43,558 bases of DNA from Planctomycetota bacterium (GTDB lineage Bacteria > Planctomycetota > Planctomycetia > Planctomycetales > Planctomycetaceae), in contig JAQBVJ010000057.1 in assembly GCA_027623235.1 (NCBI GenBank), positions 1 to 43,558 on the forward strand, in the 5' to 3' direction. How positions within the stretch are numbered: the first letter of the stretch is position 1; every line of letters starts with the position of its first letter. Shown here one piece after another: positions 34,240-43,454 of this stretch. The position numbers were made by a program, and so were the translations under genes. The notes under the pieces were generated by a model. That model was not told the origin of the DNA and did no database searches. It saw nothing but the letters and a program-made list of their open reading frames with translations.

Positions 34240-37239
34240 CTATTTCTCGACGATCGCCAGCCGACTCCAGTAGGCGTGCTCGTACTGCCAGTTGTTGGGG
34301 TGGTTGTGAACCTCCACAACGATGTTCTTTCCGGCGAACTTTGAGAGGTCGACTTCCAGTTCAACCCATCCATCCTTCGCGGTGGTGGCATCGACCATTG
34401 AGCTGTGAATCTGCTCGGCCCCGACTTTCACGTTGAGTTGCCAGTCGCCTTCGGGATGCCGGTTGACCGACGCTGCCAGGATCGTCTTCTTTCCGGGCCG
34501 GACAGAAACGGGAGCACTCAGGATGCACGGGACATTCTGAGCCGGCGGCATTGTCTGGATGATGTCTTTCTTTCCGGCAAACTCCTTGAGGTGCAGCACC
34601 GGCTCACCGATTTTGTCGAGCGTGAACTGCGGCGCGACTTTCGCGAGCAGCGTGCCAGGATTCTCCGGACGCCGCGCCGAAGCCACGACGTTTTCGTTCG
34701 CGGCCACGTCGGCCTCAAGCGAGCTGCCGATTGTTTCGGGGATGTACTGAAAGTCGTCCTGAGTTCGCGCCAGATAAATCCCGTCAAAGTAAGCCGCCGT
34801 CCCGTCGGGGCAGGAAAACGCGAGGCCAGTCAAGCTGAATGTGCCAAACTCGCCAAAGATGTCTCGTCCTTGAGGCGTCCAGTTTTCCGGGATTTTTCGA
34901 TCCAGTCTCAACACGGGTTCGGTGGCTTCGCGCGGGCCGGCGTCGTACTGGTAGCCGAACTGAGCACCACGGGCGTCCGTCTTCTGCGGTGCCCGCGGGT
35001 TGCGGACGTTTCGTTGGCGGTTACGCATCGCCACGGCCGCGGCGGGGGTAAACGCTCGCGCTGGCTTCTGGCGTCCGGCTTCGACTTCCGGAACGCCGAA
35101 CTCGCCGTCATGCCCGATCCGCAGAGCGATGCCCGTGCCGCCATCCTTTTTCCAGGCGAACCGAAGGAAACGGTACTCGCCCAGTTGCGGGAATTCGCGA
35201 ACCGGCAAACCGCCATCGCCGATCTGGTGAGCCAGTTCGCCGCCGGTGATTTTGAGCGACACGTTGCCGCTGGATTTTTCTGTCGTCGCGAGTGACGCCG
35301 CGCCCTCATCATCGCCGAGCAATTTGAGAAATCCTTCTTCCTCGTCAAACAGCTTCACGAGTCCAGGACGGCGACTCAGCAGCTTCGCGCCGCGCCAGTC
35401 AACGAGCGATTTGTCACCCTGCGAAATGAGAACGACCTCGACCCGCGCTTTCTTCCCCGAGAATTCGGACACCGGGGCGAGGATCGGATCCGGGTCGGCT
35501 CGTCCGGTTCGATCCGGAACCAACTGCTGCACAACGGCCCGGCCCTCGATCCTGATCTGAGCGAGAGTTGGTGTCGTCGCGGCCGGATGACGGCTCACGC
35601 AGATCGCCAGCCAGCGATCGCCGCTCTCGACGGACATCTCACGAGACAGCACAACGAACTGGTCCTGCGGCTGCATGGCCAGCCGGTAACGAGGCGCCTC
35701 GGGAATTGTGTCGTCGCGAAATCCGCTCACGTTGATTCCGGCAGTCACGGCTTTCTGCTCTTCCGCGGTCAGCTCGCCGGTCAGCAGTTTTGACGACAGG
35801 TTCCAGCCGCGAATCGCGAGCAGAGTCGCCGGTTGTCGTGACTGGACTTCGAGCTTCGTCTTCGCGGCGTCGAGTCGCCATTGAGGCTCAAGCCAGTCAA
35901 TGCAGTCTCGAATGTCGAACGGGTCCGAGCCTTTCGGGCGAGTCGTGATGGCAGGATCGGCCTTAAGTTTCAGCGTCGCTGTTCCGTCGGCGGACGCGGT
36001 CACGTTGAGCCAGTTGGTGTCGGCCGTCTTGTCTGATCCGACGAGGACTCCGCTCTTGAAAACAGGCGCGGCTTCGTTTGTCGAGATCGCGATGAGAGCC
36101 TCAGCACTGCCACCATTTTCAACGACACTGTCGAGACCGAGCCGGCTTCGGATGCCGGTCACGGTCGGGTGCAGAGCGAACGCCAGCTCTGTCGGCGCGT
36201 GAACTCCGAAACCCCAGCCGGACAGCAGCGAGACATTTTTGAGTGGCGACCGCTGGACGCTCTGGTTGCGTTGCCAGTTCCAGCCACCACTGAAAACCGG
36301 ATTGAGCCGCGCGGACGTCGGCTCGAACAGAGTCATCGGCGGCTCCAGCGTTGAAAAAAACCGCCATGTGCGAATCTCTTTGAACGGAACGGAAATCGGG
36401 TCGAGGCTCCAGGCGGGCTGGAACAGCGGATACCAGTTTTCGGACTTGTTTTTGTCGCCACTGAACTGCGGCTGGTAACGCTCGGTCGAGGCCGTCAGTG
36501 TGAGACCCGTCGAGGTCTCGACCTGCAGGAGTCGTGCTTCAAGATTCGGCGACAGCGTTGCGAGTTGCTCGAAGTAGACATTCCAGGGATCAGCGGCCGG
36601 CATGTGCAGCTCGGCGACCTGCGAGAACAACAGATTCTGAACGCCGCTTTCCGTCAGGAGGGAGAGAGCTGTCTCGGACCAGCGGACGACGCGAAAGCTC
36701 ACCTGGCTGCCGTCGTGAAGAAACACGGTGCCTGGCTGATAGCGCTGCGGGTTGGTCGAGCGTTTTTGAAACACGACGCGACGCAGCCATCGCGTGTCGA
36801 TGCGCAGAAAGGGAGTCGTCGGTTGACCGGGAACGTCGATCGAAATCAGTGGCTCGACGACGAGCAGTTCGGCGTGGACCTCAAACGAGTTTGAATCAGC
36901 CGGCACATAGTCGACGACTCGCCCCGGAAGGCAGTCACCACCAAGGAACTCGACGAACGCTTCCGGAGCAGTCGGCAGCGGCACGGCCTGATCGATCAGC
37001 CAGCGAAACGGATTGCCCGCGTCGAAGATCGGCTGCCCGGCGAGTTTCGGAACGGCGGCCTGGTCACCCCACTCGGTGACCTGCTCATCGTTGACCCGCT
37101 CTCCGTTGTTCCGCATCCCAAGGAATCGCTGCTTCGGTTCGAACAGTTCGGCCGACGCGGACGAGACGAGCACGCAGACGCCCAGCGCGAACACGCAAAC
37201 GCGGAAAGAATCGCAGAGGTCGGAATCGTGATTACGCAT
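34240..37239 (-). CDS. Large exported NPCBM-domain protein
   Basis: 999 residues. A signal peptide (VCVFALGVCVLVSSASAE) precedes a region with two conserved blocks I cannot name, LAGQPIFDAGNPFRWLIDQ and FVEFLGGDCLPGRVVDYV. An NPCBM-type carbohydrate-binding domain follows (about 325-430): GWNWQRN, LLSGWGFGVHAPTELAFAL, VTGIRSRLGLDSVVENGGSAEALIAIS. The remainder is beta-rich with several predicted jelly-roll domains and ends KFAGKNIVVEVHNHPNNWQYEHAYWSRLAIVEK. NPCBM modules bind galactose-type sugars, so a secreted polysaccharide-binding protein is likely. ATG 37239 follows AGGCCAGGC; a TTG at 37251 would overlap the plsY stop. It reads 8 bases after plsY. Confidence 0.75.
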   Translation of the reverse strand: MRNHDSDLCDSFRVCVFALGVCVLVSSASAELFEPKQRFLGMRNNGERVNDEQVTEWGDQAAVPKLAGQPIFDAGNPFRWLIDQAVPLPTAPEAFVEFLGGDCLPGRVVDYVPADSNSFEVHAELLVVEPLISIDVPGQPTTPFLRIDTRWLRRVVFQKRSTNPQRYQPGTVFLHDGSQVSFRVVRWSETALSLLTESGVQNLLFSQVAELHMPAADPWNVYFEQLATLSPNLEARLLQVETSTGLTLTASTERYQPQFSGDKNKSENWYPLFQPAWSLDPISVPFKEIRTWRFFSTLEPPMTLFEPTSARLNPVFSGGWNWQRNQSVQRSPLKNVSLLSGWGFGVHAPTELAFALHPTVTGIRSRLGLDSVVENGGSAEALIAISTNEAAPVFKSGVLVGSDKTADTNWLNVTASADGTATLKLKADPAITTRPKGSDPFDIRDCIDWLEPQWRLDAAKTKLEVQSRQPATLLAIRGWNLSSKLLTGELTAEEQKAVTAGINVSGFRDDTIPEAPRYRLAMQPQDQFVVLSREMSVESGDRWLAICVSRHPAATTPTLAQIRIEGRAVVQQLVPDRTGRADPDPILAPVSEFSGKKARVEVVLISQGDKSLVDWRGAKLLSRRPGLVKLFDEEEGFLKLLGDDEGAASLATTEKSSGNVSLKITGGELAHQIGDGGLPVREFPQLGEYRFLRFAWKKDGGTGIALRIGHDGEFGVPEVEAGRQKPARAFTPAAAVAMRNRQRNVRNPRAPQKTDARGAQFGYQYDAGPREATEPVLRLDRKIPENWTPQGRDIFGEFGTFSLTGLAFSCPDGTAAYFDGIYLARTQDDFQYIPETIGSSLEADVAANENVVASARRPENPGTLLAKVAPQFTLDKIGEPVLHLKEFAGKKDIIQTMPPAQNVPCILSAPVSVRPGKKTILAASVNRHPEGDWQLNVKVGAEQIHSSMVDATTAKDGWVELEVDLSKFAGKNIVVEVHNHPNNWQYEHAYWSRLAIVEK

Positions 37240-37247
37240 GCCTGGCC

Positions 37248-37970
37248 TCAAGGGGAAGGAGCGGCGTCGGTGGGAGGGACTTCGGCGGGGTCGTCTGGAG
37301 GAGTTTCAGCGGGATCGTCGTGCTTCTTTGTCCTTCCGAATTTAAACGTCGGCTCCTCACCTCGCCACAGTCGGCCGATGTTGCTTTTGTGGCGGGCGAT
37401 GATCAGTGCCGGCACCGCCAGGCTGAACAGAGCCAGAGGGAGCGATTCTCCAAACGGATCCGGCCGTAGCACAATGAGCTGACAGGATCCGAATACGAGT
37501 GCCGCAGTAATCGAACTCAGCGCGACGATGCGAAACATCGCCATGCAGATAACGAAGCCGACGAACCCGGCGGCCGATCCGATCGGGCCGAGGATCAGCA
37601 CAACGCCAAGTGACGTCGCAACGCCTTTCCCGCCTTTGAACTTCAGCCAGCACGGAAACATGTGACCGACGATTGTGGACAGGCCCGTCAGAACGCCAAC
37701 GAGCTGTACGGAAGATGTCGCGCTGGTTGAGGAGACAACGATCGGAATCAGCCAGACCGGCAGCAGACCTTTCAATGCGTCCAGGATCAGACACGCGATG
37801 CCCCACTTCGCACCAAACGTGCGGCTGACATTCGTCGCGCCGATGTTGCCGCTGCCTTTCTCGCGAATGTCGATCCCGAAGACGAGCTTCCCAATGAGAA
37901 GCCCGAACGGAATCGACCCCGCCAGATAAGCGGCAACGCATGCCAGAATTTCAATCAACGGTGAGTTCAT
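37248..37970 (-). CDS. plsY: Glycerol-3-phosphate acyltransferase PlsY
   Basis: 240 residues with the PlsY membrane topology. YLAGSIPFGLLIGKLVFGIDIREKGSGNIGATNVSRTFG is motif 1, and FKGGKGVATSLGVVLILGP is the glycine-rich motif that binds acyl phosphate. It makes lysophosphatidic acid from glycerol 3-phosphate and acyl phosphate in phospholipid synthesis. The C-terminal tail (TKKHDDPAETPPDDPAEVPPTDAAPSP) is an added Pro/Asp-rich extension of about 30 residues that most PlsY proteins lack. The NPCBM gene starts 8 bases after its stop. ATG 37970 begins the first membrane helix. Confidence 0.95.
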   Translation of the reverse strand: MNSPLIEILACVAAYLAGSIPFGLLIGKLVFGIDIREKGSGNIGATNVSRTFGAKWGIACLILDALKGLLPVWLIPIVVSSTSATSSVQLVGVLTGLSTIVGHMFPCWLKFKGGKGVATSLGVVLILGPIGSAAGFVGFVICMAMFRIVALSSITAALVFGSCQLIVLRPDPFGESLPLALFSLAVPALIIARHKSNIGRLWRGEEPTFKFGRTKKHDDPAETPPDDPAEVPPTDAAPSP

Positions 37971-38000
37971 CAGCGGCGGCGTAACGTCAGGCCGAGCCCC

Positions 38001-38026
38001 GTAGGACGGACGCCCACGTCCGTCAG
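38001..38026. repeat. GGACGCCCACGTCC-family palindromic repeat, copy 1
   Basis: GTAGGACGGACGCCCACGTC plus CGTCAG is a 26-base unit with a palindromic core (GGACGcccaCGTCC). It forms an inverted pair with the unit at 38117-38147, like a REPIN. Confidence 0.85.
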
Positions 38027-38062
38027 AGCCCGGCAGAAAAGCGGTTCAATAAAATTCGGTCA

Positions 38063-38081
38063 GCGGCTCAGAACGAGCCGC
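38063..38081. repeat. Hairpin inside REPIN-like pair
   Basis: GCGGCTC-AGAAC-GAGCCGC forms a perfect 7-bp stem with a 5-base loop midway between the two palindromic repeats. Confidence 0.7.
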
Positions 38082-38116
38082 GTCTCCCAAAACACTCCAA
38101 CTTGAAAAACGGCCCG

Positions 38117-38147
38117 CTGACGGACGAAGGCGTCCGTCCTACGGGCC
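38117..38147. repeat. GGACGCCCACGTCC-family palindromic repeat, copy 2 (inverted)
   Basis: CTGACGGACGAAGGCGTCCG plus TCCTACGGGCC is the reverse complement of the unit at 38001 with a few changes. The pair is 90 bases apart and fills the gap between the nitrilase stop and plsY. Confidence 0.85.
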
Positions 38148-38152
38148 AGGGG

Positions 38153-39496
38153 TCACTTCCCGTCGACGACCGGGCGGTGTCGTTCGATTTGAGCTTTGAA
38201 ATCTCCCAGGCTCTGCCAGTGCAGCGGCTGGTTGAGGTCGACTTCGGCGATCGCCACGGTGCTCCATTCTTTCGCACTGGCCAGCGGCTTGCCGTCGTGA
38301 CCGTAAATCGCTGAGATGATCCAGTTCGACGAAACGTCGGTGTAGGTACTGCTGATGACGTAAACGTGGTTCTCACACGCCCGCGCTTCGGCGAGCAGCG
38401 GGTTGCAGCCCCAGACCGGCCAGGCAATGACCTCGGCGCCGTTCTTGCTGAGCTCTCGCGCGACTTCCGGGAAGAATCCGTCGTAGCAGATCATCATGCC
38501 GACTTTGCCGAAGCGGGTTTCGAAAACGGGGTACTCGCTGCCCGGCATGACGCCGCCCTCGATCTCGCCGCGCGGCAGCGTCACTTTGCGATACTTGCCG
38601 ACGAGTTCTCCGTCCGGCCCGATCAACGCCGCCACGTTGTAGACCAGGTGTTTGTCCCGCTCGATCAGCCCGGCCACGATGTAGAGGTCGTGCTTCTTTG
38701 CGAGCGTCCCGAAGTACTCGGTCGATGGCCCCGGAATCGGCTCGGCCACGTCGGCGTAAGTCAGGCCGGTGCCGTAGTAAGTCAGCGTTTCCGGCAGCAC
38801 GACCAGGTCGGCTTTCTTCGCCGCCGCGTCAGCGATCAAAGGTGCAAACTGCTCGCGTTTTTCCTTCGGCGTCTTGCCGGCCTGCGGTCGGTGATGGATC
38901 GTGGCGAGCCGGACGACACGCTTCTTCGGTGCCTCTGCTTGATCGAGTACAGGGTTCTGCCAGAGGACGCTCGAATTGGCTGGCCCCCAGCGGAAATGCA
39001 GTTCGACGCGAGCCTGCTTCGCTTCGGAGGGAACATGGTAGAGGCCGCCGACTTTCACCCAGCCATCTTCGAGCTTCTCGACATCCGCCGGGAACTCGGG
39101 CTCGGAACGAGGTCGCTCGCCGGGCCGGTACGACGCGAACGACGGTTTGTCGTGTCGGACCCGGTTGCCCTTCTCATCCTGCCAGATAATTCGTGCCATG
39201 GCCGCTCGACGAACGACGTCAACTCGATCCGTTTTCCGAGCCACCGAGAAGCGGTAGTACGCGCCGCCCTCAATCGGCAACGTTTTCGTCCAGGCTCCCA
39301 TCAAACCGTCACGTTCGTCGGCGTGAATGGAAAGCGAAGTCGTCTTGCCATCCGTCGATTTCTCAAAGTGGAATCGAGGTTGAATTTCCTCACGCGGCGA
39401 TTCGAATTTCCAGCCGTCGTGGTCGGGTTCACCAGCGGAGACTGAAAACGGAACTGTGGCGAGGACAACGACGATCAGCGTGAGTTGAGAACGCAT
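38153..39496 (-). CDS. Exported nitrilase-superfamily carbon-nitrogen hydrolase with N-terminal beta module
   Basis: 447 residues. A signal peptide ([25 protein letters not shown]) precedes a beta-rich N-terminal region of about 165 residues ([28 protein letters not shown] to [21 protein letters not shown]), which resembles a carbohydrate-binding module. The CN-hydrolase domain follows with the catalytic triad E236 ([10 protein letters not shown]), K304 (YRKVTLPRG) and C337 ([11 protein letters not shown]). Nitrilase-type enzymes hydrolyse amides or carbamoyl groups; the substrate is unknown. ATG 39496 follows GGAGAATCTCG. An exported nitrilase is unusual, as most are cytoplasmic. Confidence 0.8.
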   Translation of the reverse strand: MRSQLTLIVVVLATVPFSVSAGEPDHDGWKFESPREEIQPRFHFEKSTDGKTTSLSIHADERDGLMGAWTKTLPIEGGAYYRFSVARKTDRVDVVRRAAMARIIWQDEKGNRVRHDKPSFASYRPGERPRSEPEFPADVEKLEDGWVKVGGLYHVPSEAKQARVELHFRWGPANSSVLWQNPVLDQAEAPKKRVVRLATIHHRPQAGKTPKEKREQFAPLIADAAAKKADLVVLPETLTYYGTGLTYADVAEPIPGPSTEYFGTLAKKHDLYIVAGLIERDKHLVYNVAALIGPDGELVGKYRKVTLPRGEIEGGVMPGSEYPVFETRFGKVGMMICYDGFFPEVARELSKNGAEVIAWPVWGCNPLLAEARACENHVYVISSTYTDVSSNWIISAIYGHDGKPLASAKEWSTVAIAEVDLNQPLHWQSLGDFKAQIERHRPVVDGK

Positions 39497-39613
39497 CGAG
39501 ATTCTCCGGGCTGGATCGGAAAGGTTTGGGCGAGGTCGCAAAACGGGAACTCGATCATACCGTTTCGCAGTGGCGCGTGCCCGCGCGAGAGCTGATCGTG
39601 CGGAGCTGAAGCC

Positions 39614-39686
39614 GCGGAACGGGGCAAGCCGACCGCTCGATTGCGGAGTGAATAATCAATCGACCGGGCGGCTTGCGCCGTTCCGC
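39614..39686. repeat. Inverted repeat, AGCGGA...GCCGCCCGGT family, copy 2
   Basis: 30-base arms 39614-39643 (GCGGAACGGGGCAAGCC...) and 39657-39686 pair in 27 of 30 positions around a 13-base loop. The same family occurs at 25711-25783. It sits between the two nitrilase-type genes. Confidence 0.9.
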
Positions 39687-39703
39687 TAACTGGTCAAGGC
39701 TTT

Positions 39704-40552
39704 TCAGTCCCGGCCGGGACGTGGCAGTGAGTGCGGCTCGATCAGCGGGCCGTACATCTCGGGGCGGCGGTCGGCCATGCGGTCGATGGCGTGGCGGCCG
39801 GGCTCGCGGACGGCGGTTTTGTTTCGGGCAAGTTCCGGATCGATCTCGGCGTAAAGAATCGCTGCGGCCGTGTCTTCGGAAACGGCGAGCGTCTCGCCCT
39901 TTGGCCCGCAGATCCGGCTGCGGCCGATGAACTCGAAGCCGCGTTCGGTGCCGACTCGATTCGCCGCGGCAAAGTAAACGGAGTTCTCCATCGCCCGCGT
40001 GTTGAGCACGTGCGCGGCGACGCATTCGGCTCCGGGAGGCCAGTTGGTCGGCAGCGCGATCAGTTCCGCGCCGAGCAGCGTGAGAACCCGCGTCGCCTCG
40101 GGAAACGCGGAGTCGTAGCAGATGTTGAGCCCGACTCGAATTCCCCCCGCGTCATGCACAGCGAACGGACGGTCGCCAAACTCGACGTGCTGGTCGACGC
40201 CGAGGAACGGCAGGTGTACTTTGCGGTACGAGCCGACGACTCCGTCCGGCCCCGTGAGAACCGCCGCGTTGAAAACGGAATCGCCGTCAACTTCGATCAT
40301 GCCGAACACGGCGAAAACGTTGAGCTCGGCACACAGCGCAGAGACGCGATCGGTCGCCGGGCCAGGAATCTTTTGAGCGAACGGTCGCGCCTCGGCGAGA
40401 TTCTCAAAGCAGTAACCGGTCACGGCACACTCAGGAAAGATCGACAGTCCGGCTCCGTTGGCGGCAGTCTCGCGGAGGCGTTCTTCGATCGCCGCGAGGT
40501 TGAGATCAACCTCGCCGAGTTTCACGTCCATCTGCACACAGGCAATTTTCAT
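39704..40552 (-). CDS. Nitrilase-superfamily carbon-nitrogen hydrolase
   Basis: 282 residues, without signal peptide, in the usual nitrilase size. The triad is E41 (SIFPECAVTGY), K111 (SYRKVHLPF) and C145 (LNICYDSAFPE). MKIACVQMDVKLGEVDLNLAAI is the standard N-terminus. The enzyme hydrolyses an amide or carbamate in the cytoplasm; which one is not readable from sequence. It differs from its neighbour at 38153-39496, which carries a leader and a beta module, so the two may act in one pathway on opposite sides of the membrane. ATG 40552 is the start. Confidence 0.85.
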   Translation of the reverse strand: MKIACVQMDVKLGEVDLNLAAIEERLRETAANGAGLSIFPECAVTGYCFENLAEARPFAQKIPGPATDRVSALCAELNVFAVFGMIEVDGDSVFNAAVLTGPDGVVGSYRKVHLPFLGVDQHVEFGDRPFAVHDAGGIRVGLNICYDSAFPEATRVLTLLGAELIALPTNWPPGAECVAAHVLNTRAMENSVYFAAANRVGTERGFEFIGRSRICGPKGETLAVSEDTAAAILYAEIDPELARNKTAVREPGRHAIDRMADRRPEMYGPLIEPHSLPRPGRD

Positions 40553-40590
40553 CGGTTCGTCTTTTCGTTTTCCGGAGAACCAGACCTCTT

Positions 40591-40613
40591 AGAACGGACA
40601 CCCACATCCGTCA
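40591..40613. repeat. GGACGCCCACGTCC-family palindromic repeat, copy 3
   Basis: AGAACGGACACCCACATCCG plus TCA is a diverged unit of the family and the left half of another inverted pair with 40640-40663. Confidence 0.7.
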
Positions 40614-40639
40614 TGATCAAACGTTAAGACGAGCTGCTC

Positions 40640-40663
40640 GGACGGACGTGGGCGTCCGACCTG
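40640..40663. repeat. GGACGCCCACGTCC-family palindromic repeat, copy 4 (inverted)
   Basis: GGACGGACGTGGGCGTCCGA plus CCTG is inverted relative to copy 3 and follows it by 26 bases. The pair lies between pfk and the nitrilase gene. Confidence 0.8.
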
Positions 40664-40678
40664 TGGGGTCTGCAATAT

Positions 40679-42055
40679 TCAGTCCAGAAATTTCATTCGC
40701 TTTCTGATGTCGATGTTGAAACTCTGGTACCGCGTCAGCAGGTTGCCGGGGTGGAACAGCCGCGAGTGGAGCACTTCCAGATCCTCGTGGCCGATCGCGT
40801 CGGTGAAGATGGTTTCCAGGTACTCGCGGCCGATTTCGGAGGGCTGGTACCGGTTGGGGTCGTAGAAGGACGGGTGCAGTTGCCGGGGGCGGATCGTGCC
40901 CCACTGGTCACGCAGCTTGTTGGCAGAAATCTGGCTGAGCGTGAAGCCCGACTCGGGCGACCACTGCACCGTCGAGATGTGATTGTTCTGTTCGTGAATC
41001 AGCAGCTCGACCGCCTGACCTCCAAGCTGTGCCGCGTGGAACCGGTCGAACCGGACGGGGCGGCCACCTCGCTGAGTGTGCCCGACCTTTCGCGTAAAGA
41101 TCGCCTGATCCGAATTGTCATGCGGGCTGTTCTTCTGGAAGTAGTCGTCTCCCAGATCAGTCCGAAGAATGTGCTTCAGCTGAACCGCCGCGCCACCCAT
41201 CACGACATTGCCAGACGGGTCCACGCTGCCGGAGCCCTCTCCGAGCAACTGTCCTTCCGCATCGCGAACACCCTCGCCAATCACAATGATCACGTTTCTC
41301 TGCAGGTCGTAGATTTTTCGGACTCGGTCAACAAACTGCTGCCGATCGAGACTGACTTCCGGGATCAGAATGAAATCCGGCTGTCCGTACGACGCGCCAA
41401 GAGCGATGTAGCCCGAGTCGCGGCCCATGACCTCGACGATGGCGATTCGGCGGTGACTTTCGGCCGTCGTGCGGGTCCGTTCGATTCCTTGAGCCGCCAC
41501 GTAGACCGCCGTTGCGTATCCGGGCGTCACGTAGTTGATCATCTCGGACAGTTCGATTTCATTCCGCGAGGCGACTCGGCGGAAGGTCGGCTTGCCGGAT
41601 TCGGATTCCTCACGGACCCACTCATTCGGTTCGTCGATGTGGTTCAGGCCGAGGTCATTGTCGATCGTTTTCGGAGCCAGTACACACGGGAAGAGCTCCG
41701 ACAGCGGCTGCATTCCGTTGATCGTTCCGTCACCGCCGATGCAGATCAAACCTTCGATTCCGAGCCGGCTGAATCGCCCCGCGATCCCGCTGAGAGCTTC
41801 CGTATGAACCCCGTCGATGTACGTTCGCGACGAACCGATGATCGTCCCGCCGACGCAGGGGTCGAGTTCCGGGATCGCCGTGAACAGCGGATTGAGCTTC
41901 ACGTGAGGCAGCCGCGGATTCAGCATCCCCTCGAATCCTTCGAGAATTCCGTAAACCTCAATTTCCAGTTCGCTCGCGTGCTGGACGACGCCGTACAGAG
42001 TCGCGTTGAGCGCAGGGGTATCTCCGCCAGCCGTCAGTATGGCAATTCGTTTCAT
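40679..42055 (-). CDS. pfkA: 6-phosphofructokinase
   Basis: 458 residues. IAILTAGGDTPALNATL (phosphate-binding loop), CIGGDGTINGM (GGDG 107-110) and APKTIDNDL (128-135, with the catalytic Asp of TIDND) are the PFK motifs. EVMGRDSGYIALGAS and GHTQRGGRPVRFDR are the fructose 6-phosphate motifs. It commits fructose 6-phosphate to glycolysis. The GGDG plus PKTIDND pairing mixes the glycine typical of ATP enzymes with the lysine seen in pyrophosphate and actinobacterial forms, so phosphate donor use is not certain. A C-terminal extension (about 400-458) goes beyond the usual 320-340 residues. ATG 42055 follows AGGATTCACA. Confidence 0.9.
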   Translation of the reverse strand: MKRIAILTAGGDTPALNATLYGVVQHASELEIEVYGILEGFEGMLNPRLPHVKLNPLFTAIPELDPCVGGTIIGSSRTYIDGVHTEALSGIAGRFSRLGIEGLICIGGDGTINGMQPLSELFPCVLAPKTIDNDLGLNHIDEPNEWVREESESGKPTFRRVASRNEIELSEMINYVTPGYATAVYVAAQGIERTRTTAESHRRIAIVEVMGRDSGYIALGASYGQPDFILIPEVSLDRQQFVDRVRKIYDLQRNVIIVIGEGVRDAEGQLLGEGSGSVDPSGNVVMGGAAVQLKHILRTDLGDDYFQKNSPHDNSDQAIFTRKVGHTQRGGRPVRFDRFHAAQLGGQAVELLIHEQNNHISTVQWSPESGFTLSQISANKLRDQWGTIRPRQLHPSFYDPNRYQPSEIGREYLETIFTDAIGHEDLEVLHSRLFHPGNLLTRYQSFNIDIRKRMKFLD

Positions 42056-42287
42056 TGTGAATCCTGGTGGAACCGGTCGCGTCGTGCGGGGGATGATACA
42101 CGGCCAGGCTCATCTTGAGACAGGCTTGCAAAGAGCGTATACCTGCCCTTTGCGTTCCGTGCAGTCGTGGTCAGTCATTTTTAATCGCGGCCCGAAGATC
42201 CAGCGAGATGGCTTTCAGTAAGAAACGCGGGACAGCCCTCTCGATGACGCTTCGGGCTGCAAAGCACACTACGTTCGGGAAAGTCTC

Positions 42288-43454
42288 ATGCGATACGTTG
42301 TCGGTTGCCTTTGTTCTGCCGTCACGGCCAGCCTGTTTACGGCGTGGCTCGTGAATCCTGCTCCGTCGTCCGAGGCCGTGGCTCAGGGAACAAACCTGCT
42401 GCCTCTTCAGGTGCCGGGGGCGAAGGCAGTCGCCACCGACACGAGCAGCCTGTTCAATGAAGACGGGCTCACTCCGGAAGAGGTCATCAACGTGGCCGTT
42501 TACGAGCGGCTTCACAAAAGCGTCGTCAACATCAACACCGAGAGCACTCGAACGGACTTTCTGTTCGAGACTCAGTCGGAAGGCACCGGGTCTGGATCGG
42601 TCATCGACAAGCTGGGACACATCCTCACCAACTGGCACGTCGTCGCCAACGCACGGATCATTCGAGTGACGCTTTACAACGGCGAGACCTACGAAGCGAA
42701 AGTCGTCGGCTTCGACCCGCCGAACGACATCGCCATTATCAAAGTGGACGCCCCGGAGAAGACGCTCTACCCGATCACTATGGGAGATTCGAGCAAGCTG
42801 AAAGTCGGCATGCGGGTTCTGGCGATCGGCAATCCGTTCGAGCTGGAACGCACGCTGACAACCGGAATCGTGTCGAGCCTCAACCGCTCGCTGGAACTGC
42901 AGGACAACTGGTCGATCAAGTCGATCATCCAGGTCGACGCGGCGATCAATCCGGGAAATTCCGGAGGCCCGCTGCTCGACCTTCACGGACGACTCATCGG
43001 CATCAACACGGCCATCGCGAGTAAAACCGGTCAGAGTTCCGGCGTCGGTTTCGCGATACCCGTCAACCTCGTTTCGCGAGTGGTCCCGGAACTCGTCCAG
43101 CACGGGCGAGTCTTCCGCCCGGAAGTCGGCATCCAGCGCGTGTTTGAAACAGAGGAAGGCCTTCTCGTTGAGCAACTGACGCCGGACGGTCCTGCCAAAA
43201 CTGCTGGAATTCGGGGGCCGACACTTCTTCGTCAACGACGCGGGCCGTTCGTGTTTGAGAAGCTCGATCGAAGCACGGCAGATCTTCTCGTCGCGGTTAA
43301 CGGAAAGGACGTTCGCACTGTCTCAGAATTTCGAGAGGCGATTCAAAGTTTCAAACCGGGTGACACAGTCAAGTTGACGGTCATCCGCGAAAAACGGCGG
43401 ATCGAAGTTTCGGTCGAGCTGGGAGGCGGCCCGCCAGCACGACGCACGCCGTAG
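42288..43454 (+). CDS. HtrA/DegP-type trypsin-like serine protease with PDZ domain
   Basis: 388 residues. A signal peptide or anchor (MRYVVGCLCSAVTASLFTAWLVNPAP) precedes the protease domain with the triad H117 (HILTNWHVVANA), D147 (DPPNDIAIIKV) and S225 (INPGNSGGPLLD). A PDZ domain is about 275-380 (VGIQRVFETEEGLLVEQLTPDGPAKTAGIR, ADLLVAVNGKDVRTVSEFREAIQSFKPGDTVKLTVIRE), with an inserted loop RGPTLLRQRRGPFVFEKLDR. It degrades or refolds damaged envelope proteins. Its TAG stop is inside a GGACGCCCACGTCC-family repeat. ATG 42288 follows GGGAAAG. Confidence 0.93.
   Translation: MRYVVGCLCSAVTASLFTAWLVNPAPSSEAVAQGTNLLPLQVPGAKAVATDTSSLFNEDGLTPEEVINVAVYERLHKSVVNINTESTRTDFLFETQSEGTGSGSVIDKLGHILTNWHVVANARIIRVTLYNGETYEAKVVGFDPPNDIAIIKVDAPEKTLYPITMGDSSKLKVGMRVLAIGNPFELERTLTTGIVSSLNRSLELQDNWSIKSIIQVDAAINPGNSGGPLLDLHGRLIGINTAIASKTGQSSGVGFAIPVNLVSRVVPELVQHGRVFRPEVGIQRVFETEEGLLVEQLTPDGPAKTAGIRGPTLLRQRRGPFVFEKLDRSTADLLVAVNGKDVRTVSEFREAIQSFKPGDTVKLTVIREKRRIEVSVELGGGPPARRTP

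Noticed and set aside
40751..42118. 455-codon plus-strand frame opposite phosphofructokinase
   Set aside because: It is a shadow of pfk; the composition is Arg/Asp/Val-rich with no motif.
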